Source: DASCNA01 sp036011305 (GTDB lineage: Bacteria > Verrucomicrobiota > Lentisphaeria > Victivallales > GWF2-38-69). From it: a DNA stretch of 15,528 bases. Position numbers and translations under genes: made by a program. Under the pieces are notes generated by a model, which did not search any database, was not told the origin of the DNA, and worked only from the letters and a program-made list of their open reading frames with translations. The DNA lies in assembly GCA_036011305.1 (NCBI GenBank), contig DASCNA010000033.1:1-15528 (forward strand), in the 5' to 3' direction. Below, in pieces: positions 7,033-15,125 of the stretch (the first letter of the stretch is position 1; every line of letters begins with the position of its first letter).

Positions 7033-8085
7033 TTATAATAAATTATTCAAAGATTTTTCTTCAAGCGATTCGACAATATCTTTAACTCTCTCTGATTGAT
7101 GAGCTTCTGAAATCATCAAAACATCTGGACTATCAACTATCACAAGATTGTTTACACCTATCAACGCAACAAATTTTTCAGAATGTATATAGTTATCTTT
7201 ACTATCTAATATTTCATGTTTGCAGTTAAAGACATTACCGTCAGTATCTTTTTCAGCAATCTCATAAAGAGCTTTCCATCCGCCAACATCACTCCAGCCG
7301 TAGTCAACAGGAATTACAACTCTATGATCCGCCTGTTCCATAATACCTGTATCAACAGGTATTCTGGGCATCATCGAATATACATATGAAATATCAGCAT
7401 CAATTCCTTCTTCTTCCCAAATAACATCAATTTCCTTTAAGAGTGTTCTTACTTTAGGTAAATATTTCGAAAACGAATTCAAAATTGTATCGATTTTCCA
7501 CATGAACATTCCGCTATTCCAAAAATAGTTTCCTGAATCAAAAAAATACATTGCTGCATCGGAATCCGGTTTTTCTTTAAAACTCTTGACATTAAGTCCA
7601 TATTCAGCCTGATCTCCGCCCTCAATATAACCGTAACCGGTCGCAGGATATGTAGGCTCGACTCCAAAAGTCACAAGACTACCTAAATCTGATGCTTTTT
7701 CAGCCGGATCAAAACTTTTAATAAATTCATCAATACTTCCTATAACACTATCCGCAGGAAGAACAAACATAGTTTCATTTTTATTATATCTTCTGCTTAA
7801 ATATTGAGCACTCAGTGCAATTGCCGGTGCAGTATTCATCCCTTCCGGTTCAATGATTATATTACTCTTATGTAGATCTGGCAGATGTTTTCTTACTAAA
7901 TCTGCTTGTGATGCTGAAGTAACAATATATATATCTTTCATATGAATTTTATCTAATAAACGATCAACAGTCATTTGTATCATCGACATTTCAGAAACAA
8001 TTCTAAGAAACTGTTTTGGATTTTTTTTCCTGCTTAATGGCCAAAATCTTTTACCTGAACCACCAGCCATAATTACAGCAATCAC
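7033..8085 (-). CDS. manC: Mannose-1-phosphate guanylyltransferase, single-domain
   Basis: This enzyme joins GTP and mannose 1-phosphate to give GDP-mannose, the donor for mannose, fucose and related sugars in surface polysaccharides. The 350-residue protein begins with the nucleotidyltransferase signature GGSGKRFWPLSR (8-19) and NPKQFL (22-27). EPEGMNTAPAIA (79-90), FKEKPD (169-174), NSGMFMW (190-196) and DVGGW (266-270) follow, all typical of this family. The usual PADH is PADS here (110-113). The C-terminal phosphomannose isomerase domain of bifunctional enzymes (about 470 residues) is absent. The start is GTG at 8085, fixed by GAGGTGAT just upstream; the next ATG would remove the first beta strand. 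No glycan genes flank it; neighbours are gap and an amino-acid symporter. The symbol follows the family name and is not proof of pathway. Confidence 0.9.
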   Translation of the reverse strand: MIAVIMAGGSGKRFWPLSRKKNPKQFLRIVSEMSMIQMTVDRLLDKIHMKDIYIVTSASQADLVRKHLPDLHKSNIIIEPEGMNTAPAIALSAQYLSRRYNKNETMFVLPADSVIGSIDEFIKSFDPAEKASDLGSLVTFGVEPTYPATGYGYIEGGDQAEYGLNVKSFKEKPDSDAAMYFFDSGNYFWNSGMFMWKIDTILNSFSKYLPKVRTLLKEIDVIWEEEGIDADISYVYSMMPRIPVDTGIMEQADHRVVIPVDYGWSDVGGWKALYEIAEKDTDGNVFNCKHEILDSKDNYIHSEKFVALIGVNNLVIVDSPDVLMISEAHQSERVKDIVESLEEKSLNNLL

Positions 8086-8088
8086 GAT

Positions 8089-8096
8089 ATCACCTC
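8089..8096 (-). promoter_or_regulatory. Ribosome-binding site that sets the GTG start of the guanylyltransferase gene
   Basis: GAGGTGAT on the minus strand gives eight consecutive matches to the anti-Shine-Dalgarno, with seven bases between GAGG and the GTG at 8085. An ATG slightly upstream runs into TGA after one codon, and the next in-frame ATG is codon 6, inside the conserved fold. Confidence 0.7.
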
Positions 8097-8106
8097 ATAA
8101 ATTAAA

Positions 8107-8135
8107 ATATTAAGAAAATAATTAAACCGTTACAA
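8107..8135 (-). promoter_or_regulatory. Possible promoter of the guanylyltransferase gene
   Basis: On the minus strand TTGTAA (8130-8135) and TAATAT (8107-8112) are separated by 17 bp; each matches the sigma-70 consensus at 4 of 6. Transcription would begin near 8100, just ahead of the ribosome site. It lies in the 85-bp gap after the AGCS symporter stop, so co-transcription with that gene is the alternative. Confidence 0.35.
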
Positions 8136-8170
8136 TAATAGTATTGGTTACTTAAGAAACACTAAAAATT

Positions 8171-9541
8171 TTAAAAATCAATTTTTTTAAATTCATTAAA
8201 ATATTTCTTTGTCAAAGAAACAACTACTGGAGACAAAATTATCAAAGCTGCTAAATTGGGCAAAGCCATCAATCCATTCATTGCATCGGAAAAGTTAATT
8301 ATAATATCTATATTGCTTAAAGCTCCAAGAAAAATAAACAATATAAAAATTACTCTGTAAGGAATTACAGCTTTGCTCCCAAATACATAATCAGTAGCTC
8401 TGTCACCATAATAAGACCAGGCTACAAGAGTACTAAAAGCAAATAAAAAAATAGCAATGGCAATGACTTCATCACCCCATGTAACACCAAGTCCTATTTC
8501 AAATGCTTTACCTGTTAAAACACCTTTTGTTCTGCATATTTTATACGCATCAGTTACAATAATTACTAATGCAGTAATAGTGCAAATTACAATAGTATCA
8601 ATGAAAGGTCCTAACATAGCTATAAGGCCTTCTCTTACAGGCTCCTTTGTTTTAGCTGCACCATGAGCCATTGCTGCTGAACCTAATCCTGCTTCATTTG
8701 AAAATAAACCTCTGGATACTCCGGCTCTTATTACTGCACCAATCCCACCCCCTGCGGCAGCCGAAATACAAAATGCCGACTCAATAATAGTTTCAAAAGC
8801 CAAAGGAACTTTATCGAAATTTAAAATTAATATTATTATTCCCCCCAGGAAATAAAAAATACACATAAAAGGCACAAGAAATCCTGTAACATTGGAAATG
8901 CTTTTTATTCCACCAATAATAACAAACCCAACTAATAGCATAATTATAATTCCAACAATAATTCTGAAAATAATATCGGGATTTGAAGAATGTCCTGTTA
9001 ATAAGCTCAAATTCACAACTAAATTGTTTATTTGAAACATATTGCCGATACCAAAACTGGCTATAATAGTAAAAATTGCGTAAAGTATAGCTAGCCATTT
9101 AAATTTTCTTCCCATTCCCATTTCTATAAAATACATAGGTCCTCCATGTACTTCACCCATTTTATCAATTCTTCTAAAATGTACAGCAAGTAAACATGAA
9201 GAATATTTTGTAGCCATACCAACTAATGCAGTTAGCCACATCCAAAAAACTGCTCCAGGCCCGCCAATTAGTATTGCAGCAGCAACACCAACAATATTAC
9301 CGGTACCTATTGTCGCTGAAAGGGCTGTAGTTAATGCTTTAAAATGTGAAATTTCTCCAGGATCTTTTTCATTATCGAAATCACCTTTTAAAATCTTTAC
9401 TCCGTGCTTAAAACCTCTTATTTGAATAAAAAACAATCTGACAGTTAAAAATAACCCTGTTGCCACCAGAAGTACCATTAAAGGTATTCCCCAAATATAC
9501 GAGTCAAATTTCTCAATAAAATATTGAATACTGCTGATCAA
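8171..9541 (-). CDS. Sodium/alanine (glycine) symporter, AGCS family
   Basis: This 456-residue inner-membrane permease should import alanine, glycine or a similar small amino acid with Na+. Hydrophobic helices fill the protein. The AGCS family blocks are clear: IGTGNIVGVAAAI (78-90), GGPGAVFWMW (93-102), GEVHGGPMYFIE (129-140) and RGLFSNEAGLGSAAMAHGAA (277-296), followed by GPFIDT (311-316). The length is normal. The start is TTG at 9541, supported by GGAG (9551-9554) nine bases upstream; no ATG lies nearby and the first internal methionine is at residue 22, inside the first helix. The gene is divergent from the MFS-HEAT gene over a region with its own extended -10 and two inverted repeats. 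It is followed after 85 bp by the guanylyltransferase gene. The exact amino acid is not determinable. Confidence 0.93.
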   Translation of the reverse strand: MISSIQYFIEKFDSYIWGIPLMVLLVATGLFLTVRLFFIQIRGFKHGVKILKGDFDNEKDPGEISHFKALTTALSATIGTGNIVGVAAAILIGGPGAVFWMWLTALVGMATKYSSCLLAVHFRRIDKMGEVHGGPMYFIEMGMGRKFKWLAILYAIFTIIASFGIGNMFQINNLVVNLSLLTGHSSNPDIIFRIIVGIIIMLLVGFVIIGGIKSISNVTGFLVPFMCIFYFLGGIIILILNFDKVPLAFETIIESAFCISAAAGGGIGAVIRAGVSRGLFSNEAGLGSAAMAHGAAKTKEPVREGLIAMLGPFIDTIVICTITALVIIVTDAYKICRTKGVLTGKAFEIGLGVTWGDEVIAIAIFLFAFSTLVAWSYYGDRATDYVFGSKAVIPYRVIFILFIFLGALSNIDIIINFSDAMNGLMALPNLAALIILSPVVVSLTKKYFNEFKKIDF

Positions 9542-9550
9542 TTATTAATG

Positions 9551-9554
9551 CTCC
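9551..9554 (-). promoter_or_regulatory. Ribosome-binding site for the TTG start of the AGCS gene
   Basis: GGAG on the minus strand stands nine bases before TTG at 9541. It is the only Shine-Dalgarno-like site near the 5' end, and it decides the unusual start codon. Confidence 0.5.
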
Positions 9555-9567
9555 AGTTTTATTAACA

Positions 9568-9584
9568 TCGAATACAAAATTCGA
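9568..9584. promoter_or_regulatory. Inverted repeat in the AGCS gene leader
   Basis: TCGAAT and ATTCGA are perfect 6-bp arms with a 5-base spacer. The repeat sits between the candidate -10 box (9608-9613) and the ribosome site, so it could be a repressor site or a small leader hairpin. The leader (about 60 bases) is too short for a glycine riboswitch. Confidence 0.35.
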
Positions 9585-9607
9585 ACATACTGATAACTTA
9601 CCGAACG

Positions 9608-9616
9608 ATTATAACA
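9608..9616 (-). promoter_or_regulatory. Extended -10 promoter element for the AGCS gene
   Basis: On the minus strand the sequence is TGTTATAAT: a perfect TATAAT with the TGn extension. Extended -10 promoters do not need a good -35, and none is seen at the right distance. The predicted leader is about 60 bases. Confidence 0.45.
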
Positions 9617-9674
9617 TGATTTACTTTCAAGACAGCATTTTTATTAATAATTTTTAAATCCTAAACACATTCTG

Positions 9675-9680
9675 TATAAT
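9675..9680 (+). promoter_or_regulatory. Possible -10 box for the MFS-HEAT gene
   Basis: TATAAT in a T-rich context with a weak -35 (TTTTAA, 17 bp upstream). It would start transcription near 9687 and place the palindrome at 9722-9737 within the leader. A second TATAAA at 9735-9740 and a TATAAT at 9802-9807 are alternatives. Confidence 0.3.
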
Positions 9681-9721
9681 AAAATCAAACAATACTTATG
9701 ATTAATTCCAGGAAAATAATC

Positions 9722-9737
9722 ATAACATAAATGTTAT
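9722..9737. promoter_or_regulatory. Palindrome, candidate operator upstream of the MFS-HEAT gene
   Basis: ATAACAT and ATGTTAT are perfect 7-bp arms separated by AA. The dyad lies 74-89 bp before the preferred ATG and downstream of one candidate -10 box, a position fit for repression. No regulator gene lies beside it. Confidence 0.4.
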
Positions 9738-9810
9738 AAATAGAGACAAACAGTGCTTGGTTGCTTATCATATATTATATAAGTGTATACATATACAAAA
9801 ATATAATACT

Positions 9811-11988
9811 ATGATTATTGATCATAAATTAACATTCAAACAAAAAGCAAAAGAGAGAAAAAAACTGATTTCTTTCTCATTTATCAATGGAATTTCTTCT
9901 TCCTGCATATCAGTTAATATTATTTCTTTATTCTTGATCAAGGCCGGTTTTTCTACAGTTTTAGTTACTATCACTACTGCTTTTGTTAATGTAGCCACTA
10001 TTGCTGTACTGTTTTCCAAACATTTAATTTCAAAACATGGTGCTGCTCAAGCAATGTCTATTTCCTGGCTGCTAAAAGGTTCTGCTGCCATTCTTCTGGG
10101 ATTGTCCCCATTTGTAATTAATTATCTGCACAAAGATCTTGCCATTACTTTTCTTCTATTAATTACATTTTTATTTTATATTTTCAGAGCTTTTGGAAAC
10201 CCGGCGATGCAGCCGCTTTTTGCAGACCTCACGAATGAAAGCAATAGGGGGAAATTCACATCTGTAACTTTTTTAAATTACAACTTTGCAATGTTTGTAA
10301 CTTTAATAACTTTCTATTTCATATCTAAAATTGTACATGGGTTTAAAACTTTTCAAATTATTTTACTTACAGGTGCTGCAGGCAACATTATATGCAGTAT
10401 TATTCTCGCCAGAATTAACGAATCCCGTTATTCAGAAGAATCATCAAGAAAATATAATTTATTTTTTATAGCCAGAATGCTTGGCAGAGATAAAAATATA
10501 AGAAATTTTTTCATCGCCAGAGGACTAGCAGTAACTCTAGGTTCTCTGATAATATCAGTATCAATTATAGCATTGAAAACTATATATAATATTCATGATT
10601 CAGTAGCATTGATATATATCTTAATTGAACTTACAGGTTGCATAAGTATTGCATACATAAGTAAAATAATTTCAGAGTTTACCGGTGCTAAACCTTTAAT
10701 GATCATATATGCCTCTGGAAATATACTTATTTCACTTCTGTGGTTTTTGGCACCTGAAAACTTAAACATACTTTATTTTGCAGTTATATTCTTTTTGGGA
10801 GGTGTATGCAGTACAGGCTTAATAATGAGTACTTTTCATTACTTTTTACTGTTGGTTCCACAAAAGAAATCAGTAGGTTATTCACTTTTATTCAGTGTAG
10901 TAACAGGTTTCTTAGCAGGTATAATTGGCATAGGATTAGGAGGAGGTTTAATTAAATTACTAATTTCTTTTGACCTGTCTTCGATTATGGTATTTAAAAT
11001 ATTTTACCTTGTTATGATTATTTTATCTATACCAATCATATTCCTTATGACTACCCTGAAACGCGGCAACAGTTGGAAGGTATCAAAAGTCTTTAATCTT
11101 TTATTTTCTCCAAAAGATATGAGGACATTATATTCCATAAATAAAATTGAAAAATATGGTTCATTAAGCGATGAGCTTCATAATGTAATGGAATTAGGAT
11201 ACACTAAATCAGATTTATCTGAAAAGGCATTACTGTATTATTTAAAATCTCCTCACATTTTCGTAAGAATTAAAGCTCTTAGAGGATTAAGTAACCATAG
11301 ACTTACAAACTTACCAAACAAACAGTTAATAAAAGAACTGGAACAAGGTGAATATTCTTCTGGTTATCTTGCAGCAGTTATTATCGCATCTAATAAAATT
11401 TATGAAGCAATCCCACAACTTAGAAAAACAATTAATTCAAATGACTATTATTTAAAAGCCTACTCTGCAATTGCTCTTGCCAAATTAGATGATGAAGAGA
11501 GCTTTGATAAAATTAAAAGAATGCTTGTTGAAACAGATATACCAATTTTATTATTAGGTTGCAGTCTAGCACTAATTATACATAATGACGAAGATTTGCC
11601 TGTAATAATATTTTATAAGTTGATTCGTGTTAAATGTCCTATAATAATTAAACATGAATTGTTGTATTATGTAGCAAAATCCTTACAAGTAGATGATCAA
11701 TACTACCGCTTTATCAGAATCTATCAGGAAAGCATTGAAGAAGCTATCTACTGGTTGATTGATCTCCTGAAAAATAAATCATTGCACTATGGAGTTCTTG
11801 AATATTATTACAATAATAAAATATCCAAATCAAGCGTTCTTAATTACTTCACTAAAAAATTTAACCGATCAAACGTTAAACTTGACTCATTCCTTGAAGC
11901 TATTAATATGACGAGTAAGGAAAGAATATCGGATGAACTGATATACCTGCTGTTTGTTCTTCTGCTTAACAATAAAAATCTTTCATAA
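9811..11988 (+). CDS. MFS-type permease fused to a C-terminal HEAT-like domain
   Basis: This protein of 725 residues (from the ATG at 9811) has an N-terminal transporter half and a long soluble tail. Residues about 20-415 carry some 11-12 hydrophobic helices, with an MFS-like stretch RAFGNPAMQPLFAD at about 126-139 and a charged central loop near 200-235. Residues about 416-725 are hydrophilic and helical. Two stretches resemble HEAT repeats: LLYYLKSPHIFVRIKALRGL around 474-493, and a pair around 518-572 containing YLKAYSAIALAKLDD. HEAT repeats usually mediate protein contact, so the tail may bind a partner or regulate transport; substrate is unknown. A TTG at 9757 would add 18 residues that read like translated spacer; neither start has a clear ribosome site. 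It is divergent from AGCS and converges on the next MFS gene. Ordinary MFS proteins have about 400-450 residues. Confidence 0.75.
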   Translation: MIIDHKLTFKQKAKERKKLISFSFINGISSSCISVNIISLFLIKAGFSTVLVTITTAFVNVATIAVLFSKHLISKHGAAQAMSISWLLKGSAAILLGLSPFVINYLHKDLAITFLLLITFLFYIFRAFGNPAMQPLFADLTNESNRGKFTSVTFLNYNFAMFVTLITFYFISKIVHGFKTFQIILLTGAAGNIICSIILARINESRYSEESSRKYNLFFIARMLGRDKNIRNFFIARGLAVTLGSLIISVSIIALKTIYNIHDSVALIYILIELTGCISIAYISKIISEFTGAKPLMIIYASGNILISLLWFLAPENLNILYFAVIFFLGGVCSTGLIMSTFHYFLLLVPQKKSVGYSLLFSVVTGFLAGIIGIGLGGGLIKLLISFDLSSIMVFKIFYLVMIILSIPIIFLMTTLKRGNSWKVSKVFNLLFSPKDMRTLYSINKIEKYGSLSDELHNVMELGYTKSDLSEKALLYYLKSPHIFVRIKALRGLSNHRLTNLPNKQLIKELEQGEYSSGYLAAVIIASNKIYEAIPQLRKTINSNDYYLKAYSAIALAKLDDEESFDKIKRMLVETDIPILLLGCSLALIIHNDEDLPVIIFYKLIRVKCPIIIKHELLYYVAKSLQVDDQYYRFIRIYQESIEEAIYWLIDLLKNKSLHYGVLEYYYNNKISKSSVLNYFTKKFNRSNVKLDSFLEAINMTSKERISDELIYLLFVLLLNNKNLS

Positions 11989-12045
11989 TTTATCAAATAA
12001 TCGATATATTAAAATATAAATGAAAATATTCTGAAAAATTCACCT

Positions 12046-13341
12046 CTATTTTTTCCTTTCTGAAATAAGATCCTCTATTTTCCGTGACATGCTCAAAAGA
12101 AGAATTAAAAGAATTGTCATTGAAATGGGGCCAATTATTAACGGTCCGTTCAATCTCCAATGCATTAATACGCCTCCAAGCGCTGCACCTATAATCCACA
12201 TGACTGAAGCAACAACATAGACAACACCAACGATTGTCCCCTGCAAATCTTTAGATACAACTTCTGAAAAAAGTGCAATGAGGACACAAAAAATCATTAC
12301 ATCTCCAGCCACAATAGGCAGAATGCTAACCCATATTGCTATATCTGCTATCAATAAATGAGGGTAAAATGAAAAAACAAAACATGCTATTGTACCGATA
12401 GTACCGATAGCACAGGACAATTTTATCAATTGAAACTTTCTGCAGTATTTATTTAATAACGGTAACAAAAAACCGGTAGTGAATATAATTGATATTCCAA
12501 TCATACTAGCCAGTAATCCAACATGCTTTACATTATAATTGAAAGCTGTTTTTGCCACAACAGGTATATATTCATAATAGGCGCCCCATGATAATTGGCA
12601 CAAAACACATATCATTAGCAGAAAATATATTTTCCTATCATGTAATATCACCTTTACTCTTTTCAGTGGAAAACTCTTCATTATTACAGATTTTTTTTGG
12701 GGACCTGCAAAGGTTTCCCGTATGGAATGATGCACATAAAACAGCAATATAAGTGAAACAAAGAAAAGAAAAATATAAGGAGTGACATAGCTGTATCCAT
12801 AAAATACGATATCACCTAAATACCCTCCGACGATGGGGCCTAAACATACACCTATACCTACAAAGAACTGCATCATAGAAAGATTGGTTATCCTTGCAGA
12901 GGAGCTGCTAACATCATTAATAGAAGCAGTTGCTACAGCACGTTCAGCCCATAATAATCCAAAGAAAAAACTTCCTATAATAAAAAGTGCAATATTGTTT
13001 GTGAATATAGCCACTGTTGCGCAAAAGCCTAAGATCAGCATTGAAATTACACTGACATAAAATACTATTTTTCTGCCGAATAAATCTGAAATAACACCAA
13101 ATATAGGATTAGATAAAGCAGACCCTACTTTGTAAAGTGTTAAAAAAATAGCATAGTAAATAGCTCTTTTTGTATGTGTAAAATCTTCAGGCAAAAGTGA
13201 GGAACTTGTTGAAAACATAAGAAAAGGCAGTACAGGCCTAATAGCTCCAACAGAAAATTCAGATAGAGCAACTGTAAAATATACAGGCTTAAGCTTTCTG
13301 TGAAGATAGAAAAAACGTAATTTCCGAAATGATTTAAGCAT
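12046..13341 (-). CDS. Major facilitator superfamily transporter
   Basis: This 431-residue inner-membrane protein has the usual MFS length and about 12 hydrophobic helices in two halves, joined by a basic loop near residues 208-235. The family's motif A appears as GVISDLFGRK (82-91) between helices 2 and 3. GPIVGGYLGD (168-177) resembles motif C, which is common in antiporter and drug-efflux branches. The family carries sugars, drugs, siderophores and peptides, so the substrate and even the direction are open. The ATG at 13341 lacks a Shine-Dalgarno site; the preceding bases are AT only. A TATAAT at 13388-13393 and a palindrome covering the likely transcription start are seen upstream. It converges on the MFS-HEAT gene with 57 bp between stops, a gap in which I see no terminator. 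It lies 180 bp downstream of the APC gene. Confidence 0.88.
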   Translation of the reverse strand: MLKSFRKLRFFYLHRKLKPVYFTVALSEFSVGAIRPVLPFLMFSTSSSLLPEDFTHTKRAIYYAIFLTLYKVGSALSNPIFGVISDLFGRKIVFYVSVISMLILGFCATVAIFTNNIALFIIGSFFFGLLWAERAVATASINDVSSSSARITNLSMMQFFVGIGVCLGPIVGGYLGDIVFYGYSYVTPYIFLFFVSLILLFYVHHSIRETFAGPQKKSVIMKSFPLKRVKVILHDRKIYFLLMICVLCQLSWGAYYEYIPVVAKTAFNYNVKHVGLLASMIGISIIFTTGFLLPLLNKYCRKFQLIKLSCAIGTIGTIACFVFSFYPHLLIADIAIWVSILPIVAGDVMIFCVLIALFSEVVSKDLQGTIVGVVYVVASVMWIIGAALGGVLMHWRLNGPLIIGPISMTILLILLLSMSRKIEDLISERKK

Positions 13342-13364
13342 ATACTATAATATATTGGGCTATT

Positions 13365-13381
13365 TATACTTATTAAGTATA
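13365..13381. promoter_or_regulatory. Palindrome over the likely start site of the MFS gene, candidate operator
   Basis: TATACTTA and TAAGTATA are perfect 8-bp arms around a single central T. The dyad begins just past the TATAAT at 13388-13393 in the direction of transcription, so it would cover the +1 region, where a bound repressor blocks transcription. The ATG is 24 bp beyond it. Confidence 0.45.
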
Positions 13382-13387
13382 TTTTAT

Positions 13388-13393
13388 ATTATA
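13388..13393 (-). promoter_or_regulatory. Possible -10 box for the MFS gene
   Basis: TATAAT on the minus strand, 46 bp from the ATG at 13341. No good -35 is present at 16-18 bp. Confidence 0.35.
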
Positions 13394-13463
13394 TCCTATT
13401 CAGTAAACTAAGCTATGCTTAAAATTCATGTCTGAATATTTATAGACAATAAAAATTAACTTT

Positions 13464-13510
13464 GCATATTAAATTAAAGTGAATATGCCTGCAGAGAATA
13501 ATATCTGCAG
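13464..13510 (-). terminator. Two adjacent hairpins downstream of the APC permease gene
   Basis: Reading from the APC stop, the first hairpin pairs 13504-13510 with 13489-13495 (CTGCAGA/TCTGCAG, 7 bp, 8-base loop). The second, directly abutting, pairs 13482-13488 with 13464-13470 (GCATATT/AATATGC, 7 bp, 11-base loop). The minus strand then reads AAAGTTAATTTTTATT, so the T-run is slightly displaced. The pair starts 11 bp after the stop and probably ends or protects the APC transcript. Confidence 0.5.
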
Positions 13511-13521
13511 ACAAAACAGAT

Positions 13522-15117
13522 TTAATATTTTAATTCTAAATTATTAATATCATGTTCACGTATAACTTGACATTTCATAACAAACTTTTTATTTGTCAGA
13601 TAGTAGAATCCATAGATCGCAATAATTGCTATGAGAATAAACATTGTTTTAAGACCTAACACACCTGTTCCACCATAAATATGGGGTCCAAGTATAATCA
13701 AAATAGTCAATATCCATAAATAAACTAAAAATGGAATGCTTACTGCAAAAATATCCTTTAACTTGTATTCTCCATGTTTAGGAACATTGATAAACATGAA
13801 TATAACCATAAATATAGTAATAGCACATGTTAAATACGTCATATCTTTTGCTCCGACAAATATAAAGAACATTGATTGAACAATAAATAGAAAAGTACAG
13901 ATTATACCAGCAAATGGCAACCTAAATTTGCGTTCCATTTTAGGCATTGCATGACGCATTCCTATCAAAGAAATAGGTACAACCATGTACATCAGCACAA
14001 TCAAAGCTGTAATAAATAATATTAATACTGCCCAACTGTGAAACAGAAATAAAAATACCAGAGCTACAAGAAAGTTAAATATCATTGCAGGTTTTGAAAA
14101 GTTGTATTTTTCACTGAGTTTAGAGAATACTTTAGGCATTTGCTTCTCTCTTGACATACCGTAAAGAATACGTGATGCACTACCTACAAACGTAATACCA
14201 GTACCACTAGGAGAAGCACAGGCATCAACATATAGTAAAATAGTCATAAAATTCAATCCAAGAAGTGATGTCAGTTGCACAAACGGTGAATTAAAATTGA
14301 GAGCGTGCCATCCTGACGCTGAAAGTTGAGTTCCGTCTAAAGCCCCGATAAATGAAGTCTGAAGAAGAACATAGATTATAAAACATATTATGATTGATAT
14401 TATCATACCTAAAGGCAGAGTTTTTGTAGGATTTTTAATTTCGCTTGCAAAAGAAGTTCCAAGTTGAAAACCGTTAAAAGCATAAATCATACCGGCACTT
14501 GTTATAGCCATAAATACCGAATTGAATCCATAAGGAACCAATGAATGATGAAATGCTTCGAAATTCATAGAATGGAAAGAGTAGCACATTATCAAAATTG
14601 CAACAAACACTGGAATAATAAGTTTATAAACAGCAATTGCATTATTTACTTTAGAGAAAAACTTAATACCAAAAATATTTACTACCCAGTAAATTACCAA
14701 AAACAGAAGAGTGACAACTAAACCTTCAAAAGTAAGCATACCGCCTGACATCAGATGACGTGACAATCCCGGTGATAAATTGGACAGATACTGGACACTG
14801 GCTTGCGCTTCACCCGGCATACTACCCACAAGTTCCAGCCAGATTGCAAATGCAAAAATAGCACCGAAAAATCTATTATGAGATATCACTCCCATTCTTC
14901 CTACCAGTCCCCTGACAGGAAACAGCGAAACAATTTCAGAAATTACTAAAGCCATTAACAGAAAGAATATCAAAGTTATAAACCAGGATATATAAACACC
15001 TGATCCAGCTTCTTTTGCTCCAAGATATGCGCTAAAAAGCCAACCGCTTCCAATAATTCCGCTAACCGAAATAGCAATAACGGAAAGCAATCCAATTTTT
15101 TTATGTTCTTTTAACAT
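13522..15117 (-). CDS. Amino-acid permease, APC superfamily
   Basis: This 531-residue inner-membrane transporter should exchange or import amino acids or amines. Helix 1 carries the unwound glycine motif of APC carriers, SGIIGSGWLFSA (19-30), which contacts the substrate backbone in the family. TM2 ends in EIVSLFPVRG (61-70), another family hallmark, and the remainder shows roughly 12 hydrophobic helices with a short hydrophilic tail. The start is the ATG at 15117, with AGGTGG (15126-15131) eight bases upstream. A GTG at 15129 in the same frame would add four residues, but that GTG is itself part of the ribosome site. A tandem hairpin follows the stop and the MFS gene lies 180 bp downstream. 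Similar long APC permeases are numerous in intracellular bacteria such as Legionella; the substrate cannot be named. Confidence 0.92.
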   Translation of the reverse strand: MLKEHKKIGLLSVIAISVSGIIGSGWLFSAYLGAKEAGSGVYISWFITLIFFLLMALVISEIVSLFPVRGLVGRMGVISHNRFFGAIFAFAIWLELVGSMPGEAQASVQYLSNLSPGLSRHLMSGGMLTFEGLVVTLLFLVIYWVVNIFGIKFFSKVNNAIAVYKLIIPVFVAILIMCYSFHSMNFEAFHHSLVPYGFNSVFMAITSAGMIYAFNGFQLGTSFASEIKNPTKTLPLGMIISIIICFIIYVLLQTSFIGALDGTQLSASGWHALNFNSPFVQLTSLLGLNFMTILLYVDACASPSGTGITFVGSASRILYGMSREKQMPKVFSKLSEKYNFSKPAMIFNFLVALVFLFLFHSWAVLILFITALIVLMYMVVPISLIGMRHAMPKMERKFRLPFAGIICTFLFIVQSMFFIFVGAKDMTYLTCAITIFMVIFMFINVPKHGEYKLKDIFAVSIPFLVYLWILTILIILGPHIYGGTGVLGLKTMFILIAIIAIYGFYYLTNKKFVMKCQVIREHDINNLELKY

Positions 15118-15125
15118 CTCACATT

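Noticed and set aside
8811..9098. 95-codon frame rich in Tyr and Phe inside the AGCS gene
   Set aside because: Same-strand shifted frame of a well-conserved gene; composition is that of an out-of-frame membrane protein.
9542..9610. Glycine riboswitch upstream of the AGCS symporter
   Set aside because: Such riboswitches often precede this family, but the predicted leader is only about 60 bases and shows only one short hairpin.
11993..12199. 68-codon minus-strand frame at the end of the MFS gene
   Set aside because: It overlaps the conserved 3' part of the MFS gene in another frame and has no start signals of its own.
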